Source: Vibrio sp. ES.051
Lineage (GTDB): Bacteria; Pseudomonadota; Gammaproteobacteria; Enterobacterales; Vibrionaceae
Assembly (NCBI RefSeq): GCF_002563795.1
Contig: NZ_PDJL01000003.1
Location: 868,001 to 932,000 of the forward strand
Reading direction: 5' to 3'
Length of the DNA stretch: 64,000 bases
Part shown: one piece after another, positions 17,012-25,923 of the stretch
How positions within the stretch are numbered: the first letter of the stretch is position 1
Layout: every line of letters begins with the position of its first letter
Notes under the pieces: generated by a model
The model's database searches: none
Seen by the model: only the letters and a program-made list of their open reading frames with translations
What the model was told of the DNA's origin: nothing
Translations under genes and position numbers: made by a program

Positions 17012-17644
17012 ATGTTCAAAACCATATCGAAAAGCTTTGCTTTAGTTGCCGTCGTCGCCATTCTGTCGGCATGTGGTAACGGCAATACTCAGCCCCAGCA
17101 AGGCAAACAATATGAAGTTCTGCCTGTATCATTGCAAGAATACGATTTAGCTCCTCTTACCGAAGCATTCTCTTTAACATGTGGCCACTGTCGCTCAATG
17201 GAAGAATTCGTCCCTCAGATCGAATCCTTAACAGAACAGAACGTTGAGAAGATGCATGTTACGTTCAATGAAAGTGCGCGAGTGAGCGCGATCATCTTCT
17301 ACACTGCAGCTATGCAGCTAGAAGCAACACCTGACAAAGCGTTTATGGCTGACCTTTTTTCCGCGGTGCAAATGGGCGCTGAAGCGACTGCTGACGAGCG
17401 CCAAATCGCGGTAGAGAAAACGTTTGAATCTCGCAACCTCATCAGCCCTTATCATCTGGATGAAGCACAACAAAAACAACTTTTCGAATACATCAAAAAA
17501 GCGGAAGCTATCACTACACGTGGTCAGATTAACTCCGTACCGGCTTTTATCGTAAACGGAAAATACCAAGTAATTACAGGTGGTCATGAAAGCATCGAGG
17601 CCATTGCAGAGACCATTAACTATTTACTAAAACAACCTAAATAG
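17012..17644 (+). CDS. DsbA-like thiol:disulphide lipoprotein
   Basis: A periplasmic oxidoreductase of the DsbA/DsbC fold, 210 residues. The signal peptide ends in the lipobox LSAC (C21), so it is lipid-anchored, unlike soluble DsbA. The redox centre is CGHC (about 57-60 in TCGHCRSME), and the cis-proline loop is NSVPAFIVNGKY (about 174-185). It is followed after 13 bp by an FKBP-type isomerase on the same strand, which suggests a shared protein-folding unit in the envelope. Confidence 0.88.
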   Translation: MFKTISKSFALVAVVAILSACGNGNTQPQQGKQYEVLPVSLQEYDLAPLTEAFSLTCGHCRSMEEFVPQIESLTEQNVEKMHVTFNESARVSAIIFYTAAMQLEATPDKAFMADLFSAVQMGAEATADERQIAVEKTFESRNLISPYHLDEAQQKQLFEYIKKAEAITTRGQINSVPAFIVNGKYQVITGGHESIEAIAETINYLLKQPK

Positions 17645-17657
17645 ACAGGAGTTCAAC

Positions 17658-18131
17658 GTGTCTAAATTTTTATTCCCTCTTATTATTTTTATTTTGGCGG
17701 GCTTTTTTATTTACCGTACATGGACGAACCATAAAGTTGCAGATGAAAACTTCGCCAAAGGCCAAGCGTTTTTGTTAGAAAACGGTAAAAAAGAAGGTGT
17801 CATCACAACAGAAAGCGGCCTTCAATACATGATTCTTGAAAAAGGGGCAGGTGATGCTCACCCAACCGCAGCCAGTAAAGTAAAAGTGCATTACCATGGC
17901 ACGCTGATCGATGGCACTGTATTCGACAGTTCAGTGAACCGTGGTGAACCGATTTCTTTTGGTCTTAACCAAGTAATCAAAGGTTGGCAAGAAGGTCTTC
18001 AATACATGGTAGAAGGTGAAAAGATACGCCTATACGTACCAAGCACATTAGGTTACGGTAAAAGCGGCTCTGGGCCAATTCCACCCGCCAGTGTGTTGAT
18101 CTTCGATATTGAGCTTTTAGAAATTCAATAG
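17658..18131 (+). CDS. FKBP-type peptidyl-prolyl cis-trans isomerase, membrane-anchored
   Basis: A 157-residue protein with an N-terminal membrane helix (about 4-20), a short linker, and a complete FKBP domain (about 50-157). Typical segments are VKVHYHGTLIDGTVFDSS (about 75-92), GEPISFGLNQVIKGWQEGLQ, and the final IPPASVLIFDIELLEI. It speeds up proline isomerisation in proteins that fold at the membrane. Its 13-bp spacing from the DsbA-like gene and the terminator after it point to a two-gene operon. Confidence 0.93.
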   Translation: MSKFLFPLIIFILAGFFIYRTWTNHKVADENFAKGQAFLLENGKKEGVITTESGLQYMILEKGAGDAHPTAASKVKVHYHGTLIDGTVFDSSVNRGEPISFGLNQVIKGWQEGLQYMVEGEKIRLYVPSTLGYGKSGSGPIPPASVLIFDIELLEIQ

Positions 18132-18165
18132 GCTCATACCAGACAACCTAAATTCAGGTTATAAA

Positions 18166-18197
18166 TAACCCCACTTTACGAGTGGGGTTAACTTTTA
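18166..18197 (+). terminator. rho-independent terminator after the FKBP gene
   Basis: Perfect stem AACCCCACT / AGTGGGGTT with a 5-nt loop, followed by AACTTTT. Confidence 0.85.
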
Positions 18198-18442
18198 TTG
18201 AGTGAGCATTCAGGCTCGAATGTGATTTCCTGTCTTTCCTCGTTTTAAGCTTAGATAAACCGTCAATTCAATTGCCTTCTTTTTTAATGAATGCTCTCCC
18301 GTGCTTCTCAAATAGAACCGTCAAAGCTAGTTCATTGATATTTTTAAGCCACGATTGTTGACTATCATTATATTTGGACTTTCCTTAAGCCTAAAGTCGA
18401 ACGAGCAAGCTTGCTTGTATCATTTTATTTCTTCGTTTAGCT
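18198..18442. other. intergenic region with a possible gene remnant
   Basis: Convergent region between the FKBP gene and the methyltransferase gene. A minus-strand frame at 18268-18384 reads like protein for 38 codons (SQQSWLKNINELALT then VLFEKHGRAFIKKEGN) but has no start codon. A small palindrome AGCAAGCTTGCT (18404-18415) beside the methyltransferase stop could be part of a terminator. Confidence 0.35.
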
Positions 18443-19018
18443 TTAGCGGCGACCAACGCCCATTAATACTGACATCGTCTTCCCTTCCGAAGTAATCTCA
18501 AAAACTTTTCTCGATTCCACTTGAACGAAACCTGCTTGATGCAATGCATTTTCAGATTTTGCAATCGTAAAACCATCTTTTTCCGATTCAGAAATCCAAT
18601 CAAAATGAACAAAATAACCGCTTGGGTTAAGTAAAGAATGTGAGATCTTTAACGAGGCGTCGAGATCTTCTACAAACGTCAAAACTGACGATGCAATAAC
18701 AAGGTCAAATTGTCCACGAAATGCAGGATGCTGAGCCACCAAACCACGTGACAATGCATCGACTACGGGTTCTACGTTGGCAAGTTCTTTCTTATCAAGT
18801 TCTTCAATCATGGCTTCCGATGCGTCTAATGCCACAATATCTTTCACTGTTGGTGATAATAACTGACTTAACTGCCCTGTTCCGCATCCAAAATCTAATA
18901 CTTTAATGCCATCAAGCTGAGTTAGTTGTTGTAACTGCTCAAACACCGACTGCGCAAATTGCTCTGTTGCTGGATTTGATTCCCAGTTTTTTGCTAAGCC
19001 GTCCCACTCTTGTGCCAT
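18443..19018 (-). CDS. class I SAM-dependent methyltransferase
   Basis: A 191-residue Rossmann-fold methyltransferase. The SAM-binding motif I is VLDFGCGTGQLS (about 39-50), the acidic residue after strand 2 is in IVALDASEAM, and motif IV-like FDLVIASSVL is present. I chose the ATG at 19018 because GGAGG lies 5 bp before it; two in-frame ATGs lie slightly upstream. The substrate is unknown; the type is common among small-molecule methyltransferases. It is divergent from a LysR regulator that may control it. Confidence 0.88.
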   Translation of the reverse strand: MAQEWDGLAKNWESNPATEQFAQSVFEQLQQLTQLDGIKVLDFGCGTGQLSQLLSPTVKDIVALDASEAMIEELDKKELANVEPVVDALSRGLVAQHPAFRGQFDLVIASSVLTFVEDLDASLKISHSLLNPSGYFVHFDWISESEKDGFTIAKSENALHQAGFVQVESRKVFEITSEGKTMSVLMGVGRR

Positions 19019-19189
19019 CGTGGCCTCCATGTTCACTTTTTGTAACCCACATAGATTACCGTAAAACCATTAAAAGACCATAGACTTATCTGGCGGATTC
19101 GTGCTTTTTTCGATAATCTTTCACCGCTTTGGGAGCATATCTGCAATATACCCATATTATTCAAATTCATTTATTGGTTGTGTCAAATC

Positions 19190-20068
19190 ATGAATTTATC
19201 TCAAGTAGAAGCGTTCTGTACCATTGCGGAGTGTGGTTCAGTTTCTGAAGCCGCTAGGCAGTTGGACTGTAACCGAACCAAACTCAGTATGGCGATAAAA
19301 GCGCTGGAAAAAGATCTCGATGTTGAGTTGTTTACTCGCACGGGTAACCAGCTGACGATGTCTGAAGCGGGTAAAGCCATTTATAAAGATTGTGAACATC
19401 TACTCATCACCGCTCAACGTATCCGGAAAACCTGTGCCCAAATTTCAGAAGGATTTAACGCCGAAGTCTGGGTGGCTAGGGATGACTCCTTACCTGACGA
19501 TTTATGGCAGGAACTCTCTCATACCCTCAACAACCTTTTTCCTTCAACCATGTTCAACTTGATTCTTGCCTCAAGCGGTGACTTAGCGAACTTAGTCAGC
19601 ACACACCAAGTAGACTTTGCTTTTGGCGTCGATTACGAACGCGTTGACGACCCGCGAATCGTGTACAACCCGCTGGGTAAAATACGGATGATGTCGGTAT
19701 GCAGTGCTGACCATCGATTAAGTAAGATGCGCCGAGTCTCTGACGAGGACTTGCGCAGCCAAATGCAAGCACTGATGGTTTACTTAAACGAGAAAGACAA
19801 TCCCGAACTAGAACCATTTTCGACACGATATATTGGTTTTTCTAGTTTTGACTACATGCTCAACACCATCTTGGAAGAAGATGCTTGGGGTGTATTGCCA
19901 GAGCCATTGATTCGTCATTATCTTCGTCAGCAAAAATTAGCCGTGATCAAACACACTTACGGATTAACTCAAGAAGACTACTGTATGTTTTCGCCTAACG
20001 GTCAAACAGAACACCCAGCGATGACATGGTTAGCGGATAAATTAAGCGAGTATTTATTTGACTTCTAA
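19190..20068 (+). CDS. LysR-family transcriptional regulator
   Basis: A 292-residue LysR regulator. The N-terminal winged helix-turn-helix is clear (NLSQVEAFCTIAECGSVSEA then ARQLDCNRTKLSMAIKALEKDL), and the C-terminal two thirds form the effector-binding domain. I chose the ATG at 19190, which starts at the conserved LysR N-terminus, over a GTG 12 bp upstream; neither has a strong ribosome-binding site. It is divergent from the methyltransferase gene with a 171-bp spacer. The effector is unknown. Confidence 0.9.
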   Translation: MNLSQVEAFCTIAECGSVSEAARQLDCNRTKLSMAIKALEKDLDVELFTRTGNQLTMSEAGKAIYKDCEHLLITAQRIRKTCAQISEGFNAEVWVARDDSLPDDLWQELSHTLNNLFPSTMFNLILASSGDLANLVSTHQVDFAFGVDYERVDDPRIVYNPLGKIRMMSVCSADHRLSKMRRVSDEDLRSQMQALMVYLNEKDNPELEPFSTRYIGFSSFDYMLNTILEEDAWGVLPEPLIRHYLRQQKLAVIKHTYGLTQEDYCMFSPNGQTEHPAMTWLADKLSEYLFDF

Positions 20069-20244
20069 ACATTCTTTCAGTGAGTGTCAATTTTAATGAC
20101 ACCAAGGTTAATCTTCAAGTCATTGTTTTTAAAGTAAATGATATAAAAAACAATTCCCACGACCAAATCCTGTTCAGTTTGCAGTTGCCTAAATCACCTT
20201 ATAAGAGAAGAATAGCGAAGTATTAAAATTTAAAGGCATCAATT

Positions 20245-21141
20245 ATGTGCGACAGGACAAGCAAAAACGAAAACCATATTTTAATCGTTTCAGCCCTTTT
20301 GGCATCTGGGTTTGCAGCTGTTGGTATGGTACTTGGCTTGCTTGTGGGATCGATTGTCATCGTTTTTGACGGTGTTTACTCTTTGGTCAGCTTACTGTTA
20401 ACTTTATTGTCACTGGCCGCTTCTTATTATATTAGCAAGCCCTCAAAATCCATATTTCCATTTGGTAAAGCCGTCCTAGAGCCCATTGTTATCACGATAA
20501 AGGCGGCGGTTATCTTAGTGGTGGTGATATTGTCTCTTTATTCTGCTATCTCAGCGTTGATGTCTGGAGGTCGTGAGGTCGATACTTCTATTGCGACCCT
20601 CTTTGGTGTCGTGAACGTTATCGGTTGTGGCTACGCTTGGTGGTTTATGACAAAACGTAGCCGTCGCTTCTCATCAGGTTTAATTGAAGCGGAGAAAAAA
20701 CAGTGGCAGATGGACACATTATTAAGTGTGGCTGTAACAATCGGCTTTGTAACAGCTTGGTTGATATCACTGACCCCATTTGCTCACTACGCGGTCTACG
20801 CAGACCCAATGATGATGGTTCTGATGGGGTTTTACTTCTTGAAAGTACCTTTTGATATGTTGGTTGGTGCACTACGTGAACTATTGATGATGACGCCAAG
20901 TAAAGAACTTTGCCAAGTCGTCGGTAATGACGTCCTTGAAATCGAAAAGGTATCTGACCAGCGACTCAAATTGACAGGCATCACTAAAGTCGGCCAAGAA
21001 CTGCGCGTAAATATCGATTTTCACGTTGACGACGACACCATCGCACTGGATAAACTAGAACAAACTCGAACTCAATTAACCACTCGTTTGTCGAAGCACA
21101 GATTCAAACTTCAACTCCATTTAAACGTTGCAAATTGTTAG
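20245..21141 (+). CDS. CDF-like cation transporter family protein with altered metal motif
   Basis: A 298-residue inner-membrane protein with about six helices and a C-terminal cytoplasmic domain (about 205-298), as in the cation diffusion facilitator family. The Asp of TM2 is kept (VFDGVYSLVS, about 40), but the usual second ligand set (HSxxD) is replaced by YSLVS. In TM5 the ADP motif with its Asp remains (YADPMMMV, about 190). The metal site is therefore incomplete compared with zinc exporters, and a different substrate or altered transport is possible. It is a single gene ending in a terminator. Confidence 0.75.
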   Translation: MCDRTSKNENHILIVSALLASGFAAVGMVLGLLVGSIVIVFDGVYSLVSLLLTLLSLAASYYISKPSKSIFPFGKAVLEPIVITIKAAVILVVVILSLYSAISALMSGGREVDTSIATLFGVVNVIGCGYAWWFMTKRSRRFSSGLIEAEKKQWQMDTLLSVAVTIGFVTAWLISLTPFAHYAVYADPMMMVLMGFYFLKVPFDMLVGALRELLMMTPSKELCQVVGNDVLEIEKVSDQRLKLTGITKVGQELRVNIDFHVDDDTIALDKLEQTRTQLTTRLSKHRFKLQLHLNVANC

Positions 21142-21152
21142 AACACGAAAGA

Positions 21153-21179
21153 AAAGCTCCCATCGAGGAGCTTTTTTTT
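21153..21179 (+). terminator. rho-independent terminator after the CDF-like gene
   Basis: Stem AAAGCTCC / GGAGCTTT with a short loop and a run of eight T, 12 bp after the stop codon. Confidence 0.9.
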
Positions 21180-21218
21180 ACATTTGCTATAAGCTAGGCA
21201 TCCTACAGTAACGCTTAT

Positions 21219-22121
21219 CTAACCTGCTGCTTCGCGCTTCTCTTTGGTGACGACCCAGCAAAGCAGCGAGCCCACTGTGACCATTATAACTCCCTGCCAA
21301 AAGCTTTGACTTAATGTAACCCCAAGGATAATGGACGAGAACAAGGCAGAAAAAATTGGCGTAAAGTAAGAAAGCGTCGCCAGAAAAACCATGTTTCCTC
21401 CAACAATAGCAATATTCCACAAACCATAACCGCACGCCATCAACGCCGCAGAAGCAAATAAATAACCCATCGCTGCCCAAGAAAAGGTCATGGTAGGTTC
21501 ATCAGTAAATGCGAACTTCACCCAAAGCGAAACAGCGGTTGCAATGAAAAACAACGTAATCGCATTATGTTTAGACTGTTGTCGCTGAGTCAAATTGCAA
21601 TAAACAGCCCAAATCACCGCGCCCGTAAACGCCATAAAGTACACCAACGGATTACCACTCACATTAGATATAATTTGTGTCACCGATAGGCCGTTATCAC
21701 CACTTACCGTCCAAGCTACCCCGACAAACGCCAGCGTGATCGCAGGATAAAGTAACCAGTTCGGTTTTTTATTGCTGCCTAACACAGCAAATAACACGGT
21801 CAGAGCAGGCCAAAGATAGTTAACAATAGAGACTTCGATAGCTTGCGCGCGCGAATTCGAGTACCCCAACGCCAAAGCGAGGAATATCTCATAACAGACG
21901 AACATCGCTCCACCAATGACGAGATACTTTGGAGAGAAGTAAGACAGCTTCGGAATACCAACAACGATAAGAAGAAATACAGAGCTAAGAGAATACAACA
22001 TAGCCGCCCCACCTACAGGCCCTAGACTTTCAGTGACCAACCTCGCGATGCCTAACAAGCAGCTCCAAGAGAGGATGGCAATACAACCATAAAGAGTGAA
22101 ACGAAATTGCACTGATTTCAT
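21219..22121 (-). CDS. yddG: aromatic amino acid exporter, EamA/DMT family (YddG-like)
   Basis: A ten-helix drug/metabolite-type exporter of 300 residues. Whole-length similarity to E. coli YddG is visible, for example LGPVGGAAMLYSLS, FVCYEIFLALALGYS, QAIEVSIVNYLWPALTVLFA and SYFTPIFSALFS. YddG exports phenylalanine, tyrosine and tryptophan. I chose the ATG at 22121, with TAGGT upstream, over an upstream ATG that adds 8 residues. It is divergent from elbB. Confidence 0.9.
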   Translation of the reverse strand: MKSVQFRFTLYGCIAILSWSCLLGIARLVTESLGPVGGAAMLYSLSSVFLLIVVGIPKLSYFSPKYLVIGGAMFVCYEIFLALALGYSNSRAQAIEVSIVNYLWPALTVLFAVLGSNKKPNWLLYPAITLAFVGVAWTVSGDNGLSVTQIISNVSGNPLVYFMAFTGAVIWAVYCNLTQRQQSKHNAITLFFIATAVSLWVKFAFTDEPTMTFSWAAMGYLFASAALMACGYGLWNIAIVGGNMVFLATLSYFTPIFSALFSSIILGVTLSQSFWQGVIMVTVGSLLCWVVTKEKREAAG

Positions 22122-22402
22122 GTGACCTACTACCATAAATGCCAAAGGAAACGTCAGCTTAACTCAAAAATGTTAAGCTTCAACATCGTGTTGTATAAAA
22201 ATCGGTATAAAAATCACTCCATAAAACGTTCGAATCGACATGAAACATTTTCTGCCTCAAGTGTTATGCTGACACCCTTTGTTGTGCGCTACTATGATGA
22301 GAAGAAGACGACGATGGTGGAATCATCGAAACTAATACCAGTTCTCAATTTCTAAATGCAACAGAGCAACAAACGGAAACCTCAGACTAAAGGAGTCCTC
22401 AA

Positions 22403-23053
22403 ATGAAAAAAGTCGCAGTGATCTTCAGTGGTTCAGGTGTTTACGATGGCACAGAGCTACATGAAGCCGTATTAGCACTTCATGCTATTGAAAAAGCAGG
22501 CGCATCTTGGCAGTGCTTTGCTCCTAACATCGAACAGTTACACGTGATAAACCACCTAACGGGTAAAGAGATGGATGAAACACGAAATGTGTTAGTGGAA
22601 TCTGCCCGCCTTGCTCGTGGAAATATTGACGATGTCGCTAGGCTTAATCCTGAAGAGTTTGATGCACTATTGTTACCTGGTGGCTTCGGCGCAGCCAAAA
22701 ACCTCACCGATTTTGCAGTATCGGGCGCTGAATGCTCGATCAATACTCATGTTGCTCAAGCTTGCCGCGCATTCGCCCGTGTCAAAAAACCTGCGGGTTA
22801 CCTATGTATCTCTCCCATCATTATCCCAATGATTTATGAGCAAGGCGTAAAAGGAACAATCGGAAATGATGAGGCAGTCTCAGTGACATTTAATCAGATG
22901 GGGGGTGAACACATCGCCTGCTCCGTCGAAGAAGTCGTGTTTGATGAAAAACACAACGTTCTTTCAACGCCAGCTTATATGCTAGCCGAGAATGTTTCTC
23001 AAGCCGCTTCAGGTATCGAAAAGTTAGTGTCTAAGCTCATCGAAATAGCGTAA
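22403..23053 (+). CDS. elbB: ElbB, DJ-1/PfpI-superfamily glyoxalase-like protein
   Basis: A 216-residue member of the DJ-1/PfpI fold matching E. coli ElbB along its length. The signature start KKVAVIFSGSGVYDGTELHE, the LLPGGFGAAKNL nucleophile-elbow neighbourhood, and the conserved cysteine C135 in YLCISP are present. ElbB has been linked to isoprenoid synthesis and to weak glyoxalase activity. An AAAGGAG ribosome-binding site precedes the ATG. It is a single gene. Confidence 0.92.
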   Translation: MKKVAVIFSGSGVYDGTELHEAVLALHAIEKAGASWQCFAPNIEQLHVINHLTGKEMDETRNVLVESARLARGNIDDVARLNPEEFDALLLPGGFGAAKNLTDFAVSGAECSINTHVAQACRAFARVKKPAGYLCISPIIIPMIYEQGVKGTIGNDEAVSVTFNQMGGEHIACSVEEVVFDEKHNVLSTPAYMLAENVSQAASGIEKLVSKLIEIA

Positions 23054-23086
23054 TTACAGGTAGTTAACTTATAAACTATCTTCTCA

Positions 23087-23122
23087 TCCCCATTGATAAT
23101 TAAATTATTAGTGGGGATTTTT
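23087..23122 (+). terminator. probable terminator after elbB
   Basis: Long AT-rich stem with a CCCCA / TGGGG-type base (one mismatch), followed by GGATTTTTAC, about 35 bp after the stop codon. Confidence 0.6.
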
Positions 23123-23206
23123 ACATTCATACACAACTCACCCCTGCCAAGTACATCGTTTCGTGTTAGATTTTAAACATAAACACATTTCAAATTGGAA
23201 GGAACC

Positions 23207-24283
23207 ATGAGAATTGTTGCTACCACCCTACTCGTTTGTCTATCCCTTTCTGTCCACGCTGCCAAATACCGTGCCAATGAAATCGCCAATGGGTTTAAGA
23301 TCCCTTGGGGGATTGAGTTCATAGATGAACAACGGGTCATCGTGAATGAAAAAAACGGCACGGTGTTACTACTCACTATCACCTCTGGAAAACGCCAAAC
23401 TCTTTTTAAAGCACCGGACGTGAACACCAGAGGCCAAGCAGGATTACTCGATGTTGCGGTTGCTCCGAACACCAATAAGCAGAACCCACAACTGTTCTTC
23501 ACTTACAGTAAACGCACCAACAAAGGAAACACGGTCGCTTTAGCCACCGCCAAGCTCAAAAATGGTGACTTGGTCAGTTGGAAAGATCTATTTGTGGCGG
23601 ATGCGATTTCGGACACTGGTAGACACTTTGGCAGTCGTATTGCGTTTGCTAATGGTAAAGTTTACTTCTCCATTGGTGACCGTGGTGAGCGCGATAACGG
23701 ACAAAATACTCACACTCATGCAGGCAGCATTCTACGCTTAAATCTCGATGGCTCTGTGCCGCAAGATAACCCTTTTAAATCCTCTACGGCAAAGCCGGAG
23801 ATCTGGAGCTACGGCCATAGAAACCCACAAGGTTTGTTTTACGACGAAAAAACTAAACGGCTATGGTCAACTGAGCACGGCCCACGAGGTGGTGACGAGA
23901 TCAACCTCATCAAGAAGGGAGAAAATTACGGCTGGGCAAAAGTCTCTCAAGGTAAAGAATACTGGGGGCCATTGGATGTGGGTGATGCCAAATCACTGCC
24001 AGGAATGGAAGATCCTAAGCTGGTTTACATTCCATCCATCGCGCCAAGTAATATGATTTTGTATCGCGGTAACAAGTACCCAGAATTGAACGGAAAAATA
24101 TTGGTCGGTGCACTGAAATTAACCCATATTAATGTCGTGTCGTTTGATAACGGTAAACTGATAGAATCGGATCGTTTGATGGAGAGTCTTGGTGAGCGAG
24201 TAAGAGATATCACCACCAGCCCAGAGGGCGACATCTACTTTTCTACCGATAGTGGCAAGATTTTCCGCCTCGAACAAAGGTAA
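23207..24283 (+). CDS. PQQ-dependent sugar dehydrogenase-like beta-propeller protein
   Basis: A secreted 358-residue six-bladed propeller of the soluble glucose/sorbosone dehydrogenase family (YliI/Asd type). The signal peptide is 1-18 (VHAAK cleavage region). Family landmarks are FKIPWGIEFI, GQAGLLDVAV, DTGRHFGSRIAF, EIWSYGHRNPQGL and STEHGPRGGDEINL. It would oxidise aldose sugars with PQQ in the periplasm. No PQQ synthesis genes lie in the window, so its cofactor must come from elsewhere. I chose the ATG at 23207 because GGAAGG precedes it by 5 bp. Confidence 0.9.
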   Translation: MRIVATTLLVCLSLSVHAAKYRANEIANGFKIPWGIEFIDEQRVIVNEKNGTVLLLTITSGKRQTLFKAPDVNTRGQAGLLDVAVAPNTNKQNPQLFFTYSKRTNKGNTVALATAKLKNGDLVSWKDLFVADAISDTGRHFGSRIAFANGKVYFSIGDRGERDNGQNTHTHAGSILRLNLDGSVPQDNPFKSSTAKPEIWSYGHRNPQGLFYDEKTKRLWSTEHGPRGGDEINLIKKGENYGWAKVSQGKEYWGPLDVGDAKSLPGMEDPKLVYIPSIAPSNMILYRGNKYPELNGKILVGALKLTHINVVSFDNGKLIESDRLMESLGERVRDITTSPEGDIYFSTDSGKIFRLEQR

Positions 24284-24430
24284 CCAATAACCAAACCAAC
24301 AAATTATTAAATCTATCCAACTTGTGACGCACCTGTGATTTATTTCGTGCAAGTAAATCAGCAGAACCTAAGATTAGTAATAACCTTTGTTTTTAATAAG
24401 ATAGTTTGGCTTAAGTTGTATGAGGTCACC

Positions 24431-25051
24431 ATGGTTCCTTTTCCATTAAAACTTGAAAGAGTCAAAGCCGTTATTTTCGACTTAGACAATACCTTAGTCA
24501 GTTCGGAGATGAACTTTAGAGATCTTCGCCGGCAACTTGGCTGTCCGCAAACGGAGGACTTATTGGATTTTGTGGAGAGAATTGACCACCCACACCATAA
24601 AGAACATGCGCACAACGTGATTTCCAACCATGAAATATCCGATGCAGAGCAGTCTTCGCCAATGATTGGTTGTCACGAATTACTGGCTTACCTGAACGAA
24701 CATCAGGTTAGGACGGCCATTGTGACACGCAATTGCCTCATTGCGACCCAACAAAAGTTAAAACACAACCAAATTAACATTGAGCGAGTGTTGACCCGCG
24801 AATGCTACCCTCCAAAACCTGACCCATTATCACTACAAATGCTAGCCAAAGAGTGGCGATTGATGTCAGATGAGATGTTATATGTAGGTGATTATCTCTA
24901 CGATTTACAAGCAGCCTATAACGCTCATATGCCCTCCTGCCTTGTTCATCATGATACCACCAAGCAGTTTCACCACTCAGCCTCTCTCGCCGTAAAAGAA
25001 TTGAGCGATTTATTAGTCCATTTTCAATCTATGCAACACACTTCCAACTGA
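24431..25051 (+). CDS. HAD-superfamily hydrolase (phosphatase-like)
   Basis: A 206-residue haloacid dehalogenase-type hydrolase. Motif I is VIFDLDNTLV (nucleophile D17, acid D19), motif II is the Thr of AIVTRN, motif III is the Lys of PPKPDP, and motif IV is YVGDYLYD. The small helical cap is of the phosphoglycolate phosphatase type. The chosen ATG at 24431 has a GAGGT ribosome-binding site; the longer frame would add 32 residues with no signal. The substrate is unknown. Confidence 0.88.
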   Translation: MVPFPLKLERVKAVIFDLDNTLVSSEMNFRDLRRQLGCPQTEDLLDFVERIDHPHHKEHAHNVISNHEISDAEQSSPMIGCHELLAYLNEHQVRTAIVTRNCLIATQQKLKHNQINIERVLTRECYPPKPDPLSLQMLAKEWRLMSDEMLYVGDYLYDLQAAYNAHMPSCLVHHDTTKQFHHSASLAVKELSDLLVHFQSMQHTSN

Positions 25052-25072
25052 ATCGGTAAAGAACATCAACAA

Positions 25073-25100
25073 AAAAGGAGCACCTGAGTGCTCCTTTGGC
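25073..25100. terminator. terminator between the HAD hydrolase and dps
   Basis: Perfect stem AAAGGAGCAC / GTGCTCCTTT with a CTGA loop, between two convergent genes; it can act in both directions. Confidence 0.8.
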
Positions 25101-25131
25101 TTATTTCCCGAAGGTTTATCCGTGCTCGTCA

Positions 25132-25611
25132 TTAACCTTGAAGGTAAGCGTTAAGCATCCACATTAGTTTCTCTTGTTCACGGATGTAATCACCCATCAA
25201 TGCTGACGTACCTTCATCACCTGCATCACCTGCGTTTTGTAAAATTTCTCGTTGTTTAAGCAGCAAAACGCTAAAGCCGTCGACTAGGCCTCTGACACAT
25301 TCCCCACCGGAAGTTGCGTTTTGATGCTCTTTAATTTCGCTTGATTCCAAGTAGTGACTGAACGCGTGCGATGGGGTGTAGCCCAAAGTGAGAATACGCT
25401 CAGCAAGCTCATCAATTTTGGTTTGTAGGTCTGTATAAATTTCTTCAAATTTGACATGTAATTCGAAGAATTGATGACCTTTGATGTTCCAATGATAACC
25501 GCGAGTATTCATATACAATACTTGGTAATGCGCTAGTAGCTGATTCAGTTGTTGAGCGAGTTGTTCGGATTGTTGACGATCAAGACCGATTAGGCTGACT
25601 TGTTTACTCAT
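25132..25611 (-). CDS. dps: Dps/ferritin-like DNA-binding protein from starved cells
   Basis: A 159-residue four-helix Dps protein that forms a 12-mer shell, oxidises and stores iron, and protects DNA. The ferroxidase ligands are visible in YHWNIKGHQFFELHVKFEEI (His, then Asp/Glu), with the partner DELAERILTLG helix and ALMGDYIREQEKLMWML at the end. The ATG at 25611 with AGGAG upstream is preferred to the longer frame. The N-terminal tail is short, so DNA binding may be weak. Confidence 0.92.
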   Translation of the reverse strand: MSKQVSLIGLDRQQSEQLAQQLNQLLAHYQVLYMNTRGYHWNIKGHQFFELHVKFEEIYTDLQTKIDELAERILTLGYTPSHAFSHYLESSEIKEHQNATSGGECVRGLVDGFSVLLLKQREILQNAGDAGDEGTSALMGDYIREQEKLMWMLNAYLQG

Positions 25612-25923
25612 AATCTGGCTCCTAGTTAAATAACATTTAAAAATCATTTTGCAGTATCTGCTGCTGATGAGATCATAATAGATCTGAGCACGAAGAAAGG
25701 AAATTCGGTTTTAACTATAACGTTGATAACTAAACTCTATGAGCAATTAGATTAGACGGGAAGTATAATAAGTAAGCCCTCACGCATTTAAATGACCCTT
25801 TCACATAACGACGCTTGTGCATATTAACTCCATGAATTATATGGATAAAGAAGCAACGTCAAACGAAATATTGTTGGTTATTAATAACACACCTTAAAAA
25901 TAACCGCTCAATGAGTCGCGCAT
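25612..25923. other. upstream region of dps; no other feature seen
   Basis: AT-rich, 312 bp, stops in all frames. It must contain the dps promoter and the end of the beta-barrel transcript. I see no clear OxyR or IHF site and no obvious terminator. Confidence 0.4.
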
